Shown here one piece after another: positions 9,154-17,463 of a DNA stretch of 64,000 nt. Position 1 is the stretch's first letter, and each line of letters starts with the position of its first letter. The stretch comes from Acidimicrobiales bacterium (lineage in GTDB: Bacteria > Actinomycetota > Acidimicrobiia > Acidimicrobiales > Acidimicrobilacustridaceae), in contig JALOLR010000008.1 of the NCBI GenBank assembly GCA_025455885.1, positions 238,011 through 302,010 of the forward strand, in the 5' to 3' direction. The translations under genes and the position numbers were made by a program. The notes below the pieces were generated by a model. The model had not been told where the DNA came from. It made no database searches and saw only the letters and a program-made list of their open reading frames with translations.

Positions 9154-10677
9154 TCAACCCAGCCACCTGACGTTGGCCTTCCGTTCGCACGCCGCCCACG
9201 CCTGCGGCCAGAGCTCCCCTGCCGCACGTGACCGTCGACGCTGGTCACCGACGAGCTGGCCGACGACCATCGCCTGGGCGGGGGGCACCGACGGCGTGAG
9301 CGCCCGCAGCCACTCCTGCGCCACCGCCGCGTCGCTGAGCTCCCCGAGCTCGCGCTGGAGCACGTCGAGCGCATCGGCGAGCCGTCGCGCCGGTTGGCCG
9401 ACGACGGGCACGACGACCTCGACGGCGTCACGCGCCTTCTTGACCAGGATGCGCACCTCGTGCAGGTCGTCCTCGGCCGGCTGCGGGCCGAGCCCTGCGA
9501 CCGCCCGCCGCAGCCCGATCCACCGGGGACGGACCAGCGCGGCGACCGCCTCCGCGGCAGGGCCGCGTGCGGCCCGCGTCAGCGGGGGCTCGAGCGCGGT
9601 GGCGACGACCCGATCGAGGAGCTCGACGTAGCGCGCCGTGCGCATCTCGCCGAGCAGGGACGCGAACCGCTCGGCACGCTCGCGCTCCAGTCGCGCGAGC
9701 ACCGCGGCGACGGCGCCCCGGTCGACGGCGTCGAGCGTCGACGCCGCGTCCCGGAGCCGCTCGAGCAGCACATCGGTGTCGCGGACCACGCCCAGCAGAC
9801 CCGCCAGCCAGCCCAGCTCGGCGCGGAGGCCCTCGACCACGTCGCCGTCGAGGACGGGGCCGAAGGTCGCCAGCACGGTCCGCAGCCGACGGGTGGCGAC
9901 ACGGGCCTGGTGGACGCCCTCGACGTCGTCGTCCAGGCGGACGACGTGATCGCGTTCGACGAGCCGGCGCGCCGCCTCCGCCAACGCCGCCCTGACCACC
10001 TCGGCGGTCGTGGCCCTCGGCCCCACCTCGGCGACGGTGAGATCCGGCGGGGCAAGGGCACGCGGCCCCAACGCCCGCACGACCTTGGTGGTCCGGTCGG
10101 GCGCCCCCGCCCCCGCCCGCTCCAGCGCCCCCGCGACGAGAGCCAGGAGGTCCGACGAGGCCCCGTCGGCCAGCTCCACCTCGATCTCCCGGAAGCGGGC
10201 GGCCACCTCGTCGCCCTCGACGACCGTGACGACGTCGTCGTCGACCTCGGCCAACCGCCGCCCGTCGCGGAGGAGGTCCACCCGGTGCCGGGTGGTGCGG
10301 ATGGTGGCCACCGGCGCGAGGGCCGCACCCCGCACCCAGCCGACCACCAGGTCGGCCAGCTCTGGAGGCACCGAGCCGACGTCGGTCTCGACGTCGAACT
10401 CCCGCCGGCGCAGCGCGTCACCGTCGCCCCCGGTACTCGGCAACTTCAACGTCCAGCGCGTCGCTCCCTCACCCGTCCGCCGTCGCAGCGACACGCCGTT
10501 GCGCACGAGGCGCAGGTCCTCGGTGTCGACGTAGATGGCGTCGAGGTCGAACGTCGTCGGCTCGCCGACGGTGACCCCGGGGACCACGTCGTGCAGGTCG
10601 GGGAGCGTGAACCCGGGCCACGCCCCGAACTTCATCTCCGTCTCGAGCTTCCCCGCCGCGGCCACCGCTGCGATCAC
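9154..10677 (-). CDS. CYTH-CHAD domain protein (triphosphate/polyphosphate binding)
   Basis: About 507 residues in two domains. The N-terminal CYTH domain (about 1-200) opens with the ExExK signature as E12-T-E14-M-K16 and has further Arg/Lys/Glu strands of the triphosphate tunnel. The C-terminal CHAD domain (about 215-505) has conserved histidine and basic helices (VHQARVATRRLRT; LHEVRILVKKARD) that bind polyphosphate. The GTG at 10677 was chosen because it overlaps the ppk stop by 4 nt (GTGA) and leaves the ExExK motif close to the N-terminus, as is usual. Known CYTH proteins hydrolyse inorganic triphosphate, and CHAD proteins locate to polyP granules. Confidence 0.9.
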   Translation of the reverse strand: MIAAVAAAGKLETEMKFGAWPGFTLPDLHDVVPGVTVGEPTTFDLDAIYVDTEDLRLVRNGVSLRRRTGEGATRWTLKLPSTGGDGDALRRREFDVETDVGSVPPELADLVVGWVRGAALAPVATIRTTRHRVDLLRDGRRLAEVDDDVVTVVEGDEVAARFREIEVELADGASSDLLALVAGALERAGAGAPDRTTKVVRALGPRALAPPDLTVAEVGPRATTAEVVRAALAEAARRLVERDHVVRLDDDVEGVHQARVATRRLRTVLATFGPVLDGDVVEGLRAELGWLAGLLGVVRDTDVLLERLRDAASTLDAVDRGAVAAVLARLERERAERFASLLGEMRTARYVELLDRVVATALEPPLTRAARGPAAEAVAALVRPRWIGLRRAVAGLGPQPAEDDLHEVRILVKKARDAVEVVVPVVGQPARRLADALDVLQRELGELSDAAVAQEWLRALTPSVPPAQAMVVGQLVGDQRRRSRAAGELWPQAWAACERKANVRWLG

Positions 10678-12815
10678 CTGTGATCGCGTCGTTCGAGGGC
10701 GAGGTCCTGGAGTCGGCGGTGCGTCTCCACGCCCTCGGTCCCTCGCCGGTGCCACCAGGTGCTGTCGGCGTCGAGCGTCCACGCCAGGGTGTCGTCGGCC
10801 AGACCGACGTCGATCACCTCGGCCAGCCGGGCCTGCAGCGAAGGGTCCTCGACCGGCACGAGCGCCTCGACCCGCCGGTCGAGGTTGCGGGGCATCAGGT
10901 CGGCCGAACCGATGTAGTACGCCGGACCGCCGTCGGGCGCACCGTGGGCGAAGTGGTAGATCCGCGAGTGCTCGAGGTACCGGCCCACGATCGAGCGGAC
11001 CCGGATGTTCTCGGAGAGCCCGGGCACCCCCGGGCGCAGGCAGCAGATCCCCCGGATCAACAGCTCGACGGGGGTGCCGGCCGACGACGCCGCGTAGAGC
11101 TCGTCGATGATCCCGGCGTCCACGAGGCTGTTCATCTTCAGCACGATCCGCCCGTCCGGGCCGAGACCCGCTTCGTTGCGGATCAGCTCGGTGATCCCCG
11201 AGCGCACCGTCCGCGGTGAGACCAGGAGCTTGGCGAAGTGGGGCTCGCGGGCGAAGCCGGTGAGGAGGTTGAACAGCTGGGTGAGGTCCGACCCGATGGC
11301 GGGATCGCAGGTGAGCAGGCCGACGTCCTCGTAGAGCCCGGCGGTCTTCGGGTTGTAGTTGCCGGTGCCGATGTGGCAGTAGCGCTGCATGCCGTCGTCG
11401 TCCTCGCGGACCACCAGCGTGGTCTTGGTGTGGATCTTCAGGCCCATCAGCCCGTAGACGACGTGCACGCCGGCCTTCTCGAGCTCACGGGCCCAGCCGA
11501 TGTTCTTCTTCTCGTCGAAGCGGGCCTTCAGCTCGACCAGCGCGGCGACCTGCTTGCCCCGCTCGGCGGCGCGGACCAGCGACGTGATGATCGACGTGTC
11601 GCTCGAGGTGCGGTACAAGGTGAGCTTGATGGCGAGGACCTTCGGGTCGATCGACGCCTGGTGGATGAAGTCCTCCACCGACGTGGAGAACGACTCGTAG
11701 GGGTGGTGCACGAGCACGTCGCCCTTGCGGATGACCGAGAAGAGGTCGACCGGCTCGTCGTCGACGGGCCGCAGGCGGGGCTGGGTGATGGGGCTCCAGG
11801 GAGGGTCCTCGAGATCGGGGCGATCGAGGCCGCGGACCGCCCAGAGCCCGCCGAGGTCGACCGGTCCGTCGCAGCGGTAGACGTCGGCGTCGACGAGGTC
11901 GAGCTCGCGCTTCAGGAGGTCGAGCACCTCGTCGGACACCCCCGCCTCGACCTCGAGGCGGACCGCCCGGCCGAACCGGCGGCGACGCAGCTCGAGCTCG
12001 ACAGCCTCGAGCAGGTCCTCGGCCTCCTCCTCCTCGAGGGTGAGGTCGGCGTTGCGGGTCACCCTGAACCCGTAGTGGTCGCCCACCGCCATGCCCGGGA
12101 ACAGCACGCCGAAGTGGGCGGCGATCACCTGCTCGAGGGGCACGAACCGCTCCCCGTCGGGCATCACCACGAAGCGGGGTAGGAGGTTCGGGACCTTGAC
12201 CCGGGCGAAGCGCTTCTCGCCGCTCACCGGGTCCCGGACGACGACGGCGAGGTTGAGCGAGAGGTCCGAGATGTAGGGGAACGGGTGGCCCGGGTCGACG
12301 GCCAGCGGGGTGAGCACCGGGAAGATCCGCTCCGCGAACACGTCGTCGAGGTACGCCCGATCGTCGTCGTCGAGGTCCTGGTAGGACGAGTAGACGAGAC
12401 CGGCGGCGGCCAACGCCGGGACCAGGCGGTCGGAGAACAGGTCGTAGGCCTCGGCGGCCAGCACGCGCACCCGCTCGCGGATCTGGTCGAGCTGCTCGGC
12501 CGGGGTGCGGCCGTCGGCGGTGGTCTTGGTCACCCCGCCGGCGACCTGGTCCTTCAACCCGGCCACACGGACCTGGAAGAACTCGTCGAGGTTCTGGCTG
12601 AAGATCGCCACGAACTTGGCCCGCTCGAGCAGCGGGACGTCGGGGTTGTCGGCCAGGGCGAGCACGCGGGCGTTGAAGTCGAGCCACGACAGCTCGCGGT
12701 TCAGGAAGCGATCGCGGGAGGCGACGGCCCCCGGGTCGGACACGTCGAGGGGCCGGGGGACGCCCAACCAGGACTCGGACGACGACACCGCTTCTGCCTG
12801 CCTCTCGCCGAGCAT
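10674..12815 (-). CDS. ppk: Polyphosphate kinase PPK1
   Basis: A 713-residue enzyme that makes polyphosphate from ATP and can run in reverse. It has the N-terminal helical domain (FLNRELSWLDFNARVL), the head domain and the two phospholipase-D-like catalytic domains. The conserved histidine pair 19 residues apart is present: H462 in KIHTK, equivalent to the phosphorylated histidine of E. coli PPK1, and H481 in CHIGTGNYN. RYLEHSRIYHF near the C-terminus matches the second-domain motif. Length is normal for the family. It is the first gene of the ppk, CYTH-CHAD, Nudix operon. Confidence 0.97.
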   Translation of the reverse strand: MLGERQAEAVSSSESWLGVPRPLDVSDPGAVASRDRFLNRELSWLDFNARVLALADNPDVPLLERAKFVAIFSQNLDEFFQVRVAGLKDQVAGGVTKTTADGRTPAEQLDQIRERVRVLAAEAYDLFSDRLVPALAAAGLVYSSYQDLDDDDRAYLDDVFAERIFPVLTPLAVDPGHPFPYISDLSLNLAVVVRDPVSGEKRFARVKVPNLLPRFVVMPDGERFVPLEQVIAAHFGVLFPGMAVGDHYGFRVTRNADLTLEEEEAEDLLEAVELELRRRRFGRAVRLEVEAGVSDEVLDLLKRELDLVDADVYRCDGPVDLGGLWAVRGLDRPDLEDPPWSPITQPRLRPVDDEPVDLFSVIRKGDVLVHHPYESFSTSVEDFIHQASIDPKVLAIKLTLYRTSSDTSIITSLVRAAERGKQVAALVELKARFDEKKNIGWARELEKAGVHVVYGLMGLKIHTKTTLVVREDDDGMQRYCHIGTGNYNPKTAGLYEDVGLLTCDPAIGSDLTQLFNLLTGFAREPHFAKLLVSPRTVRSGITELIRNEAGLGPDGRIVLKMNSLVDAGIIDELYAASSAGTPVELLIRGICCLRPGVPGLSENIRVRSIVGRYLEHSRIYHFAHGAPDGGPAYYIGSADLMPRNLDRRVEALVPVEDPSLQARLAEVIDVGLADDTLAWTLDADSTWWHRRGTEGVETHRRLQDLALERRDHR

Positions 12816-12875
12816 GGGGGCGAGCCTATCGTCGGCGCTCGCGGCGGATCCCCGCCGGAGCCGGGCCCTTTTCGC

Positions 12876-13148
12876 TCAGCCGTCCTCGGGCAGACCGAGG
12901 TCCCACTCGAGGGTGAGGCGCTCCCGTTCGGCGTCGCGGACCACCCGCTCCCGGTTGCGCCGGAACTGCGGATCGTGGGGCGGGAGGAGCAGGAGGCGGG
13001 CGTTGACCCGGGCCCGGAAGTCGTCGATGAGGCCCCGCACCTCGGACTCGCCGAGGACCTCCCAGTGGGGGGCCACCGGACCGAGGTAGACGACCCGTAC
13101 CCGCCCACGCGGCGGAAGGTTCGGGTCGGGGGTGTCGGTCATGGCCAT
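12876..13148 (-). CDS. Small conserved-looking hypothetical protein
   Basis: A 90-residue soluble protein rich in Arg, Glu and Leu (GRVRVVYLGPVAPHWEV; LLLLPPHDPQFRRNRERVV). It has no signal peptide, membrane span or motif that I recognise. GAAAGAG sits a short distance upstream of the ATG at 13148; an alternative ATG lies two codons downstream. It lies 60 nt upstream of ppk on the same strand, so co-transcription is possible. The coding call rests on the codon pattern and the clean start. Confidence 0.6.
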   Translation of the reverse strand: MAMTDTPDPNLPPRGRVRVVYLGPVAPHWEVLGESEVRGLIDDFRARVNARLLLLPPHDPQFRRNRERVVRDAERERLTLEWDLGLPEDG

Positions 13149-13208
13149 GGCGATGCTCTTTCGACGACTCGTGGCAGGCGGCAGGGCCTGGCCCGGAACC
13201 GGGACACC

Positions 13209-13532
13209 CTACCGGGCGAGGACGAGGACCAGGGCGGCGGTGACGGCGGCCGAGACGACGGCGGAGACCACCCCCACCACCACGACGACCCCAAGGGCCA
13301 CACCCGGAGGGCGCACCATGTCGACCGGCGGCAGTCGCGGGGGCGGCGCGGCCTCGAACGGCGCGGGTTCCTCGCCGGGTGAGAGGGGAAGCGGAGGAGG
13401 TCGCTCGGGGGGTGGCGAGGGGAGCCCCCCGGGGCCGGCCACGGGCGCGACCTGGGTCGGTGCCTCCCGGACGGGGGCCGGTTGTTCCACAGTCGGCTCG
13501 TCGTCGCCGAGGTCCGGACGTTCGTCGGCCAC
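13209..13532 (-). CDS. Pro-rich single-span membrane protein
   Basis: A 107-residue protein. Its first 75 residues are acidic and very proline-rich (PSPPPERPPPLPL, PPPRLPPVD). Its last 27 residues form one Val/Ala-rich transmembrane helix ending LVLVLAR, a tail-anchored topology with the disordered part probably cytoplasmic. No known domain. The start is divergent from the WhiB gene at 13713. Low-complexity composition makes homology hard to judge. Confidence 0.5.
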   Translation of the reverse strand: MADERPDLGDDEPTVEQPAPVREAPTQVAPVAGPGGLPSPPPERPPPLPLSPGEEPAPFEAAPPPRLPPVDMVRPPGVALGVVVVVGVVSAVVSAAVTAALVLVLAR

Positions 13533-13712
13533 TTCCCTCCTCCGGGGTCCCGGAGAGGCTACCGGCGCCGGCGCGGGGCATCGGGAGGGTGCTTATGCCC
13601 GTTTTCGCAGCCGTTCCGTACCTTCCCGCCCATGGCTGCTCCCCGAGCGAGGGTGGCGTCGACCAACCAGGTCGGCGGATCGCCGGGGCGCCCCGACCCG
13701 CCGGAGGCGACG

Positions 13713-13970
13713 ATGGAGACCGACACCGACTGGATGGCGCAGGGGAACTGCCGCCACGAGCCGCCGACCCGCTTCTTCCCGAGCGACGGCGTGGGGGTGG
13801 AGATCGCCAAGAAGATCTGTTCCACCTGCCCGGTCACCGACGTCTGCCTCGAGTACGCGCTGGAGCAGCGCATCGACCACGGCGTCTGGGGCGGCACCTC
13901 CGAGCGCCAGCGCCGCCGCATCCTGCGCTCCCGCCGCCTGCGCGTCGAGGTCCGCGCCGAAGCCGGCTGA
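13713..13970 (+). CDS. WhiB-family Fe-S transcription factor
   Basis: About 85 residues from the ATG at 13713, chosen because GGAGG lies 7 nt upstream. The frame is open further upstream, but that part is unlike the family. Four cysteines, C13, C36, C39 and C45 (C-x22-C-x2-C-x5-C), would ligate a 4Fe-4S cluster. The GVWGG turn (57-61) and an Arg-rich C-terminal tail (RQRRRILRSRRLR) complete the WhiB pattern. These actinobacteria-specific proteins work with the principal sigma factor in redox or developmental gene control. Targets here are unknown. Confidence 0.92.
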   Translation: METDTDWMAQGNCRHEPPTRFFPSDGVGVEIAKKICSTCPVTDVCLEYALEQRIDHGVWGGTSERQRRRILRSRRLRVEVRAEAG

Positions 13971-13987
13971 GCCCGTCCCCCTGCGTG

Positions 13988-14013
13988 CACGAGCCGCCTC
14001 CGGGCGGCTCGTG
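13988..14013 (+). terminator. Hairpin terminator after WhiB gene
   Basis: A perfect 11-bp stem (CACGAGCCGCC paired with GGCGGCTCGTG) with a TCCG loop, starting 17 nt after the WhiB stop. No T-tract follows, as is common for high-GC actinobacterial terminators. Confidence 0.65.
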
Positions 14014-14066
14014 GCGCGTCCGGGCGTCGTTCGCCCGGGGCCCGGCGATCCGCGAGGATCACCCCC

Positions 14067-14861
14067 GTGCTCGAGTGCGTGGTCAACGTGAGCGAGGGCC
14101 GCCGGCCCGAGGTGCTCGCCCGCCTCGACGCGGTGGTGCCCGACCGCCTGGACCGCCACTCGTGTGAGCACCACAACCGCTCGGTGTACACGCTGCTCGG
14201 CGAGGACGCCCCCCGCCGGCTGGCCGAGGTCGCCGTGGCCGAGCTCGACCTGGGCGGCCACGAGGGAGCCCACCCCCGCCTCGGGGTCGTGGACGTGGTC
14301 CCGTTCGTCGCCCTCGACGACACCCCGCCCGCCGAGGCCGTCGCCGCCCGCGACCGGTTCGCCCGGTGGGCCGCCGACACCCTCGGCCTGCCCTGCTTCC
14401 TGTACGGCCCGGAACGCTCCCTCCCCGACGTGCGCCGGGAGGCGTTCACCACCCTGTCGCCCGACACGGGGCCCGACCGCCCCCACCCGACCGCCGGGGC
14501 GGTGGCGGTGGGGGCCCGGCCGCTCCTGGTGGCCTACAACCTGTGGCTGGAGGACGCCGACCTGGCCCTCGCCGGCTCGATCGCCCGTGAGCTGCGCAAC
14601 CCGGCGGTGCGGGCCCTCGGGCTGGCCGTCGGCGACGGGGTGCAGGTCTCGATGAACCTCGTCGACCCGCTCCGGGTGGGACCGGCCGACGTCTGGGACC
14701 GCGTGGCGGGCCGCGCCCGCATCGAGCGCGCCGAGCTGGTGGGGCTGGTCCCCGAGGCGGTCCTCAGGGCGACGCCGGCGTCACGATGGGCGGAGCTGGA
14801 CCTCGGACCCGACACGACGATCGAGCACCGGCGGGCGCGGGCGGCCCGTGGGGCGACCTGA
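14067..14861 (+). CDS. Glutamate formiminotransferase-like protein, single domain
   Basis: A 264-residue protein matching the formiminotransferase half of FTCD: NVSEGRRPEV at the N-terminus, the catalytic-histidine motif EGAHPRLGVVDVVPF (H69), and LYGPERSLPDVRR in the middle. The family transfers a formimino (or formyl) group between glutamate and tetrahydrofolate. No cyclodeaminase domain is fused or adjacent, and no hut genes are near. It is shorter than the usual 300 or more residues because the second subdomain is trimmed. GTG start. The folate link fits metF/folD/purHN later in the window, but the exact reaction is uncertain. Confidence 0.8.
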   Translation: MLECVVNVSEGRRPEVLARLDAVVPDRLDRHSCEHHNRSVYTLLGEDAPRRLAEVAVAELDLGGHEGAHPRLGVVDVVPFVALDDTPPAEAVAARDRFARWAADTLGLPCFLYGPERSLPDVRREAFTTLSPDTGPDRPHPTAGAVAVGARPLLVAYNLWLEDADLALAGSIARELRNPAVRALGLAVGDGVQVSMNLVDPLRVGPADVWDRVAGRARIERAELVGLVPEAVLRATPASRWAELDLGPDTTIEHRRARAARGAT

Positions 14862-14880
14862 GCTCCCCGAGCGCCGGGGA

Positions 14881-14914
14881 GGGCGCCGCCGCGGTGGGAC
14901 TGCGGCGGGCGCCC
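14881..14914. terminator. Bidirectional hairpin between convergent genes
   Basis: An imperfect GC-rich hairpin (GGGCGCC-GCCGC arm paired with GCGGC-GGGCGCCC, about 9-nt loop) fills the gap between the convergent formiminotransferase-like gene and the second WhiB gene. It could serve both directions. Confidence 0.5.
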
Positions 14915-14920
14915 GGGCGG

Positions 14921-15217
14921 CTAGGCGGAGGCGGAGGCCGCCGCCTCGCTGGCGGCGGCGCGGGCCAGGGCCCGCTGGCGACGGATGCGGCGACGCTCGC
15001 GCTCGCTCATGCCGCCCCAGATGCCGAACTTCTCGCCGTTGGCCAGGGCGTACTCGAGGCACTCCCCCTGCACGACGCAGCCCCGGCAGACCTCTTTGGC
15101 CTCACGGGTGGACGCGCCACGCTCCGGGAAGAACAGGTCGGGATCGACACCGAGGCAGTTGGCGAGATCCTGCCAGCTCTTCTCTTCGGTGGCCTCGATG
15201 GTGACGGGCTCGTGCAT
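14921..15217 (-). CDS. WhiB2/WhmD-like Fe-S transcription factor
   Basis: 98 residues from the ATG at 15217, which follows a strong AGGAGG. The cysteines C21, C44, C47 and C53 form the cluster-binding pattern, followed by GIWGGMSERERRRIRRQ, the turn and basic DNA-contact region. It resembles the WhiB2/WhmD group, which is linked to septation and cell division in mycobacteria and streptomycetes. That subgroup call is by look only. The tail is Ala/Ser-rich. It has its own promoter region of about 200 bp. Confidence 0.92.
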   Translation of the reverse strand: MHEPVTIEATEEKSWQDLANCLGVDPDLFFPERGASTREAKEVCRGCVVQGECLEYALANGEKFGIWGGMSERERRRIRRQRALARAAASEAAASASA

Positions 15218-15305
15218 GCGTCCTCCTGACACAGGGCTTCACACCCCCGAGTTCGGCCCCGTGGCCCGCACGCCCACCGCTCCGGCGACGCCCTCCTACC
15301 ACAGG

Positions 15306-15315
15306 TGTAATTACA
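15306..15315. promoter_or_regulatory. AT-rich palindrome in second WhiB promoter region
   Basis: TGTAATTACA is a perfect 10-bp palindrome about 90 nt upstream of the WhiB start at 15217, in a markedly AT-richer patch of a 200-bp intergenic region. It could be an operator or part of a core promoter. No binding protein can be named. Confidence 0.35.
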
Positions 15316-15418
15316 ACGGTGTGATCATGCCCGCATACGGCTCGCGATGCAAGAGAAACTTCTTGCGCCCGCGCGGGGCGCCCACCGAGATGCGCGCCCG
15401 GGTCGGGGACGCGGGTGC

Positions 15419-17434
15419 TCAGCCGGCGCGGCGACCGCGAAGGAGCTGGCGCTTCTGCTCGATGAAGTCGACCAGCACGTAGTCGCCCAGGGTCTCGGGC
15501 GTGGTGAAGAACGCCCGCCCCTTGTTGAGCTCGGTGAGCTTGCCGATGAAGTCGCGCAGGTGCGGCGTCGGGTCGAGCATGAAGGTGTTGATGCGAATCC
15601 CGTCCTTCGTGCAGCGCACGACCTCCCGGAGCGTCGCGTCGACCGTCTCCTGCACCGGTGGGTAGTTGAAGTACACGTCGCCCGACCGGGTGATGTGGGC
15701 GGTGGGTTCGCCGTCGGTGATCATGATGATCTGCTTGGTGCCGGTCTGACGGGCCAGCAGACGGCGGCTGATCTGGAACGCGTGCTGCATGTTCGTGCCG
15801 TACACGAAGTCCCACGACACCTCGGGGAGCTGCTCGGCCATGAGCTCGCGGGCCACCTCGCTGAACCCCACGATCCCCATGTAGTCGCGCGGGAAGGAAC
15901 CGGTGATGAGCGAGTGCAGCGCCATCGCCACCTTCTTGGCGGGCAGGAAGTTGTCGCGCATCGGCATGGACAGCGAGAGGTCGAGCATCAGCACCGTGCT
16001 CGACCGCACCATGTGCTCGGTGCGCTCGACCTCGAAGTCGTCCGGGGTGAGCTGCACCGGCGTGCCCGTGCCGCCCCGACGGATGGCGTTGCGCACCGTG
16101 GCGTTGATGTCGAGGTTGAACGCGTCGCCGAACTCGTAGGGCTTGGTCGAGAAGTCGCGCTCGTGCCCGATCCCGATGCGGGTGATCTGGTGCTGGCCGA
16201 TCTTGTCGGTGGCCAGCTTGGCGAAGAGGTCGTCGAGGGCGTTCTGCCCGATGCGACGGATGCCGCGGGGCGTCAGCTCCAGTCGACCCTCCTTGTTCTC
16301 GATGAGGCCCGCCTCCTCGAGCTGCTTGGCCAGCTGGGCCATCTGCTCGAGGCTCCGGGCGGCGTCGTCACCGAGGAGCTCGCGGGCCCGGTCGAGGTCG
16401 ACCTCGGCCAGCGCCCCCGGGGACGAGGCCCCCCGGAGCAGGTTCTCGAGCTGGTCGAGGTCACTCAGCTCCTGCATCATCTGCGACGCCGACGACATGT
16501 CGAGGGGCTGGTCACCCGAGAACTCGTAGCGGCGGCTCCACCCCATGTCGGGGAACATGCCCTGGAGGTTCTGGCCCAGCTGGTCGATCTGCCAGCGCAG
16601 GTCCATGTCCTCGAGCAGCTGGTCCGACAGCGCCTGGAGCTGGGCGCGCTGCTCGGGCGTCATCGAGTTGAGCATCGCCTGCGCGGCCGCCATCCGCTGG
16701 GCCATGATCTCGAGCAGCTCGTCGAGGTCGCGGGGGTTCTCCGGGAAGAAGTCGCCGAAGCGCTCCATGAACCCGTCGAAGTCCGGCTCCTCCCCTCGCT
16801 GGCGCTGCTCGAGCATGTGGTTCAGCTCGGCGAACATGTCCTTCATCCGGGCCATGTCCTCGGGGGACATGTTCTCCACCGCCCCGGCCATCTGGTCGAC
16901 GTACTGCTGCATCAGCTGCTCGCGCAGCTTCTCGACCAGCGCCTCGAACTGCTCACGGGCCTCCGAGGACGTGAAGTCGTGGCTCTGGAGGTCGCGGACC
17001 ATGCCGGCGAGGTCGGGCGAGAGCAGGTCCAACGAGGCGTGGCGCTCGGCGGCCACCTGGTCGGTGAGCTCCTGGCGGCGGGCGTCGCCCGACTCGCGGG
17101 CCTCCTGGGCCATCTGGTCGATCGCGGCCCGCTCGGTCTCGACGACCTCGCGCAGGTCCCGGGCGATCTCGTCGTACACCCCACCCAGGTCGTGCTGCTC
17201 GAGGGTCTCGCGGCGCTTGCGGCGCAACTGCTCGAGCATCTCGCGCAGGCCCTTCATCTGCTCGCCGTTGCGGTCCTTGAAGCCGGACTGCATGGCGCGG
17301 CGCAGAGCGGCGTTCAGGTCGCCGTGGTACAGCAGGTCGTCGGTGATCTCCTCGAAGATGCCGGTGGCGTCGAGGTCGAAGCCGACCTGGGTGCCGTCCC
17401 ACCTCGAGTACCTGACGCGGTTGGCCTTCCCCAT
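15419..17434 (-). CDS. VWA-domain protein, ChlD/CoxE-like partner of AAA+ ATPase
   Basis: A 671-residue cytoplasmic protein. The first roughly 400 residues are helical and charged, with many Gln/Glu-Met repeats suggesting coiled coil. The C-terminal third is a von Willebrand A domain with the MIDAS motif DLSLS (in LMLDLSLSMPMRDNF) and a later MITDGEPT loop. In actinobacteria such proteins pair with a ChlI-like AAA+ ATPase. The matching ATPase here is at 19437-20849 on the same strand, with two opposing genes in between. The substrate of this chaperone-like pair is unknown; chlorophyll synthesis is not implied. Confidence 0.88.
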   Translation of the reverse strand: MGKANRVRYSRWDGTQVGFDLDATGIFEEITDDLLYHGDLNAALRRAMQSGFKDRNGEQMKGLREMLEQLRRKRRETLEQHDLGGVYDEIARDLREVVETERAAIDQMAQEARESGDARRQELTDQVAAERHASLDLLSPDLAGMVRDLQSHDFTSSEAREQFEALVEKLREQLMQQYVDQMAGAVENMSPEDMARMKDMFAELNHMLEQRQRGEEPDFDGFMERFGDFFPENPRDLDELLEIMAQRMAAAQAMLNSMTPEQRAQLQALSDQLLEDMDLRWQIDQLGQNLQGMFPDMGWSRRYEFSGDQPLDMSSASQMMQELSDLDQLENLLRGASSPGALAEVDLDRARELLGDDAARSLEQMAQLAKQLEEAGLIENKEGRLELTPRGIRRIGQNALDDLFAKLATDKIGQHQITRIGIGHERDFSTKPYEFGDAFNLDINATVRNAIRRGGTGTPVQLTPDDFEVERTEHMVRSSTVLMLDLSLSMPMRDNFLPAKKVAMALHSLITGSFPRDYMGIVGFSEVARELMAEQLPEVSWDFVYGTNMQHAFQISRRLLARQTGTKQIIMITDGEPTAHITRSGDVYFNYPPVQETVDATLREVVRCTKDGIRINTFMLDPTPHLRDFIGKLTELNKGRAFFTTPETLGDYVLVDFIEQKRQLLRGRRAG

Positions 17435-17463
17435 GGACGCACCGTACCGGGAATACTGCCCGA

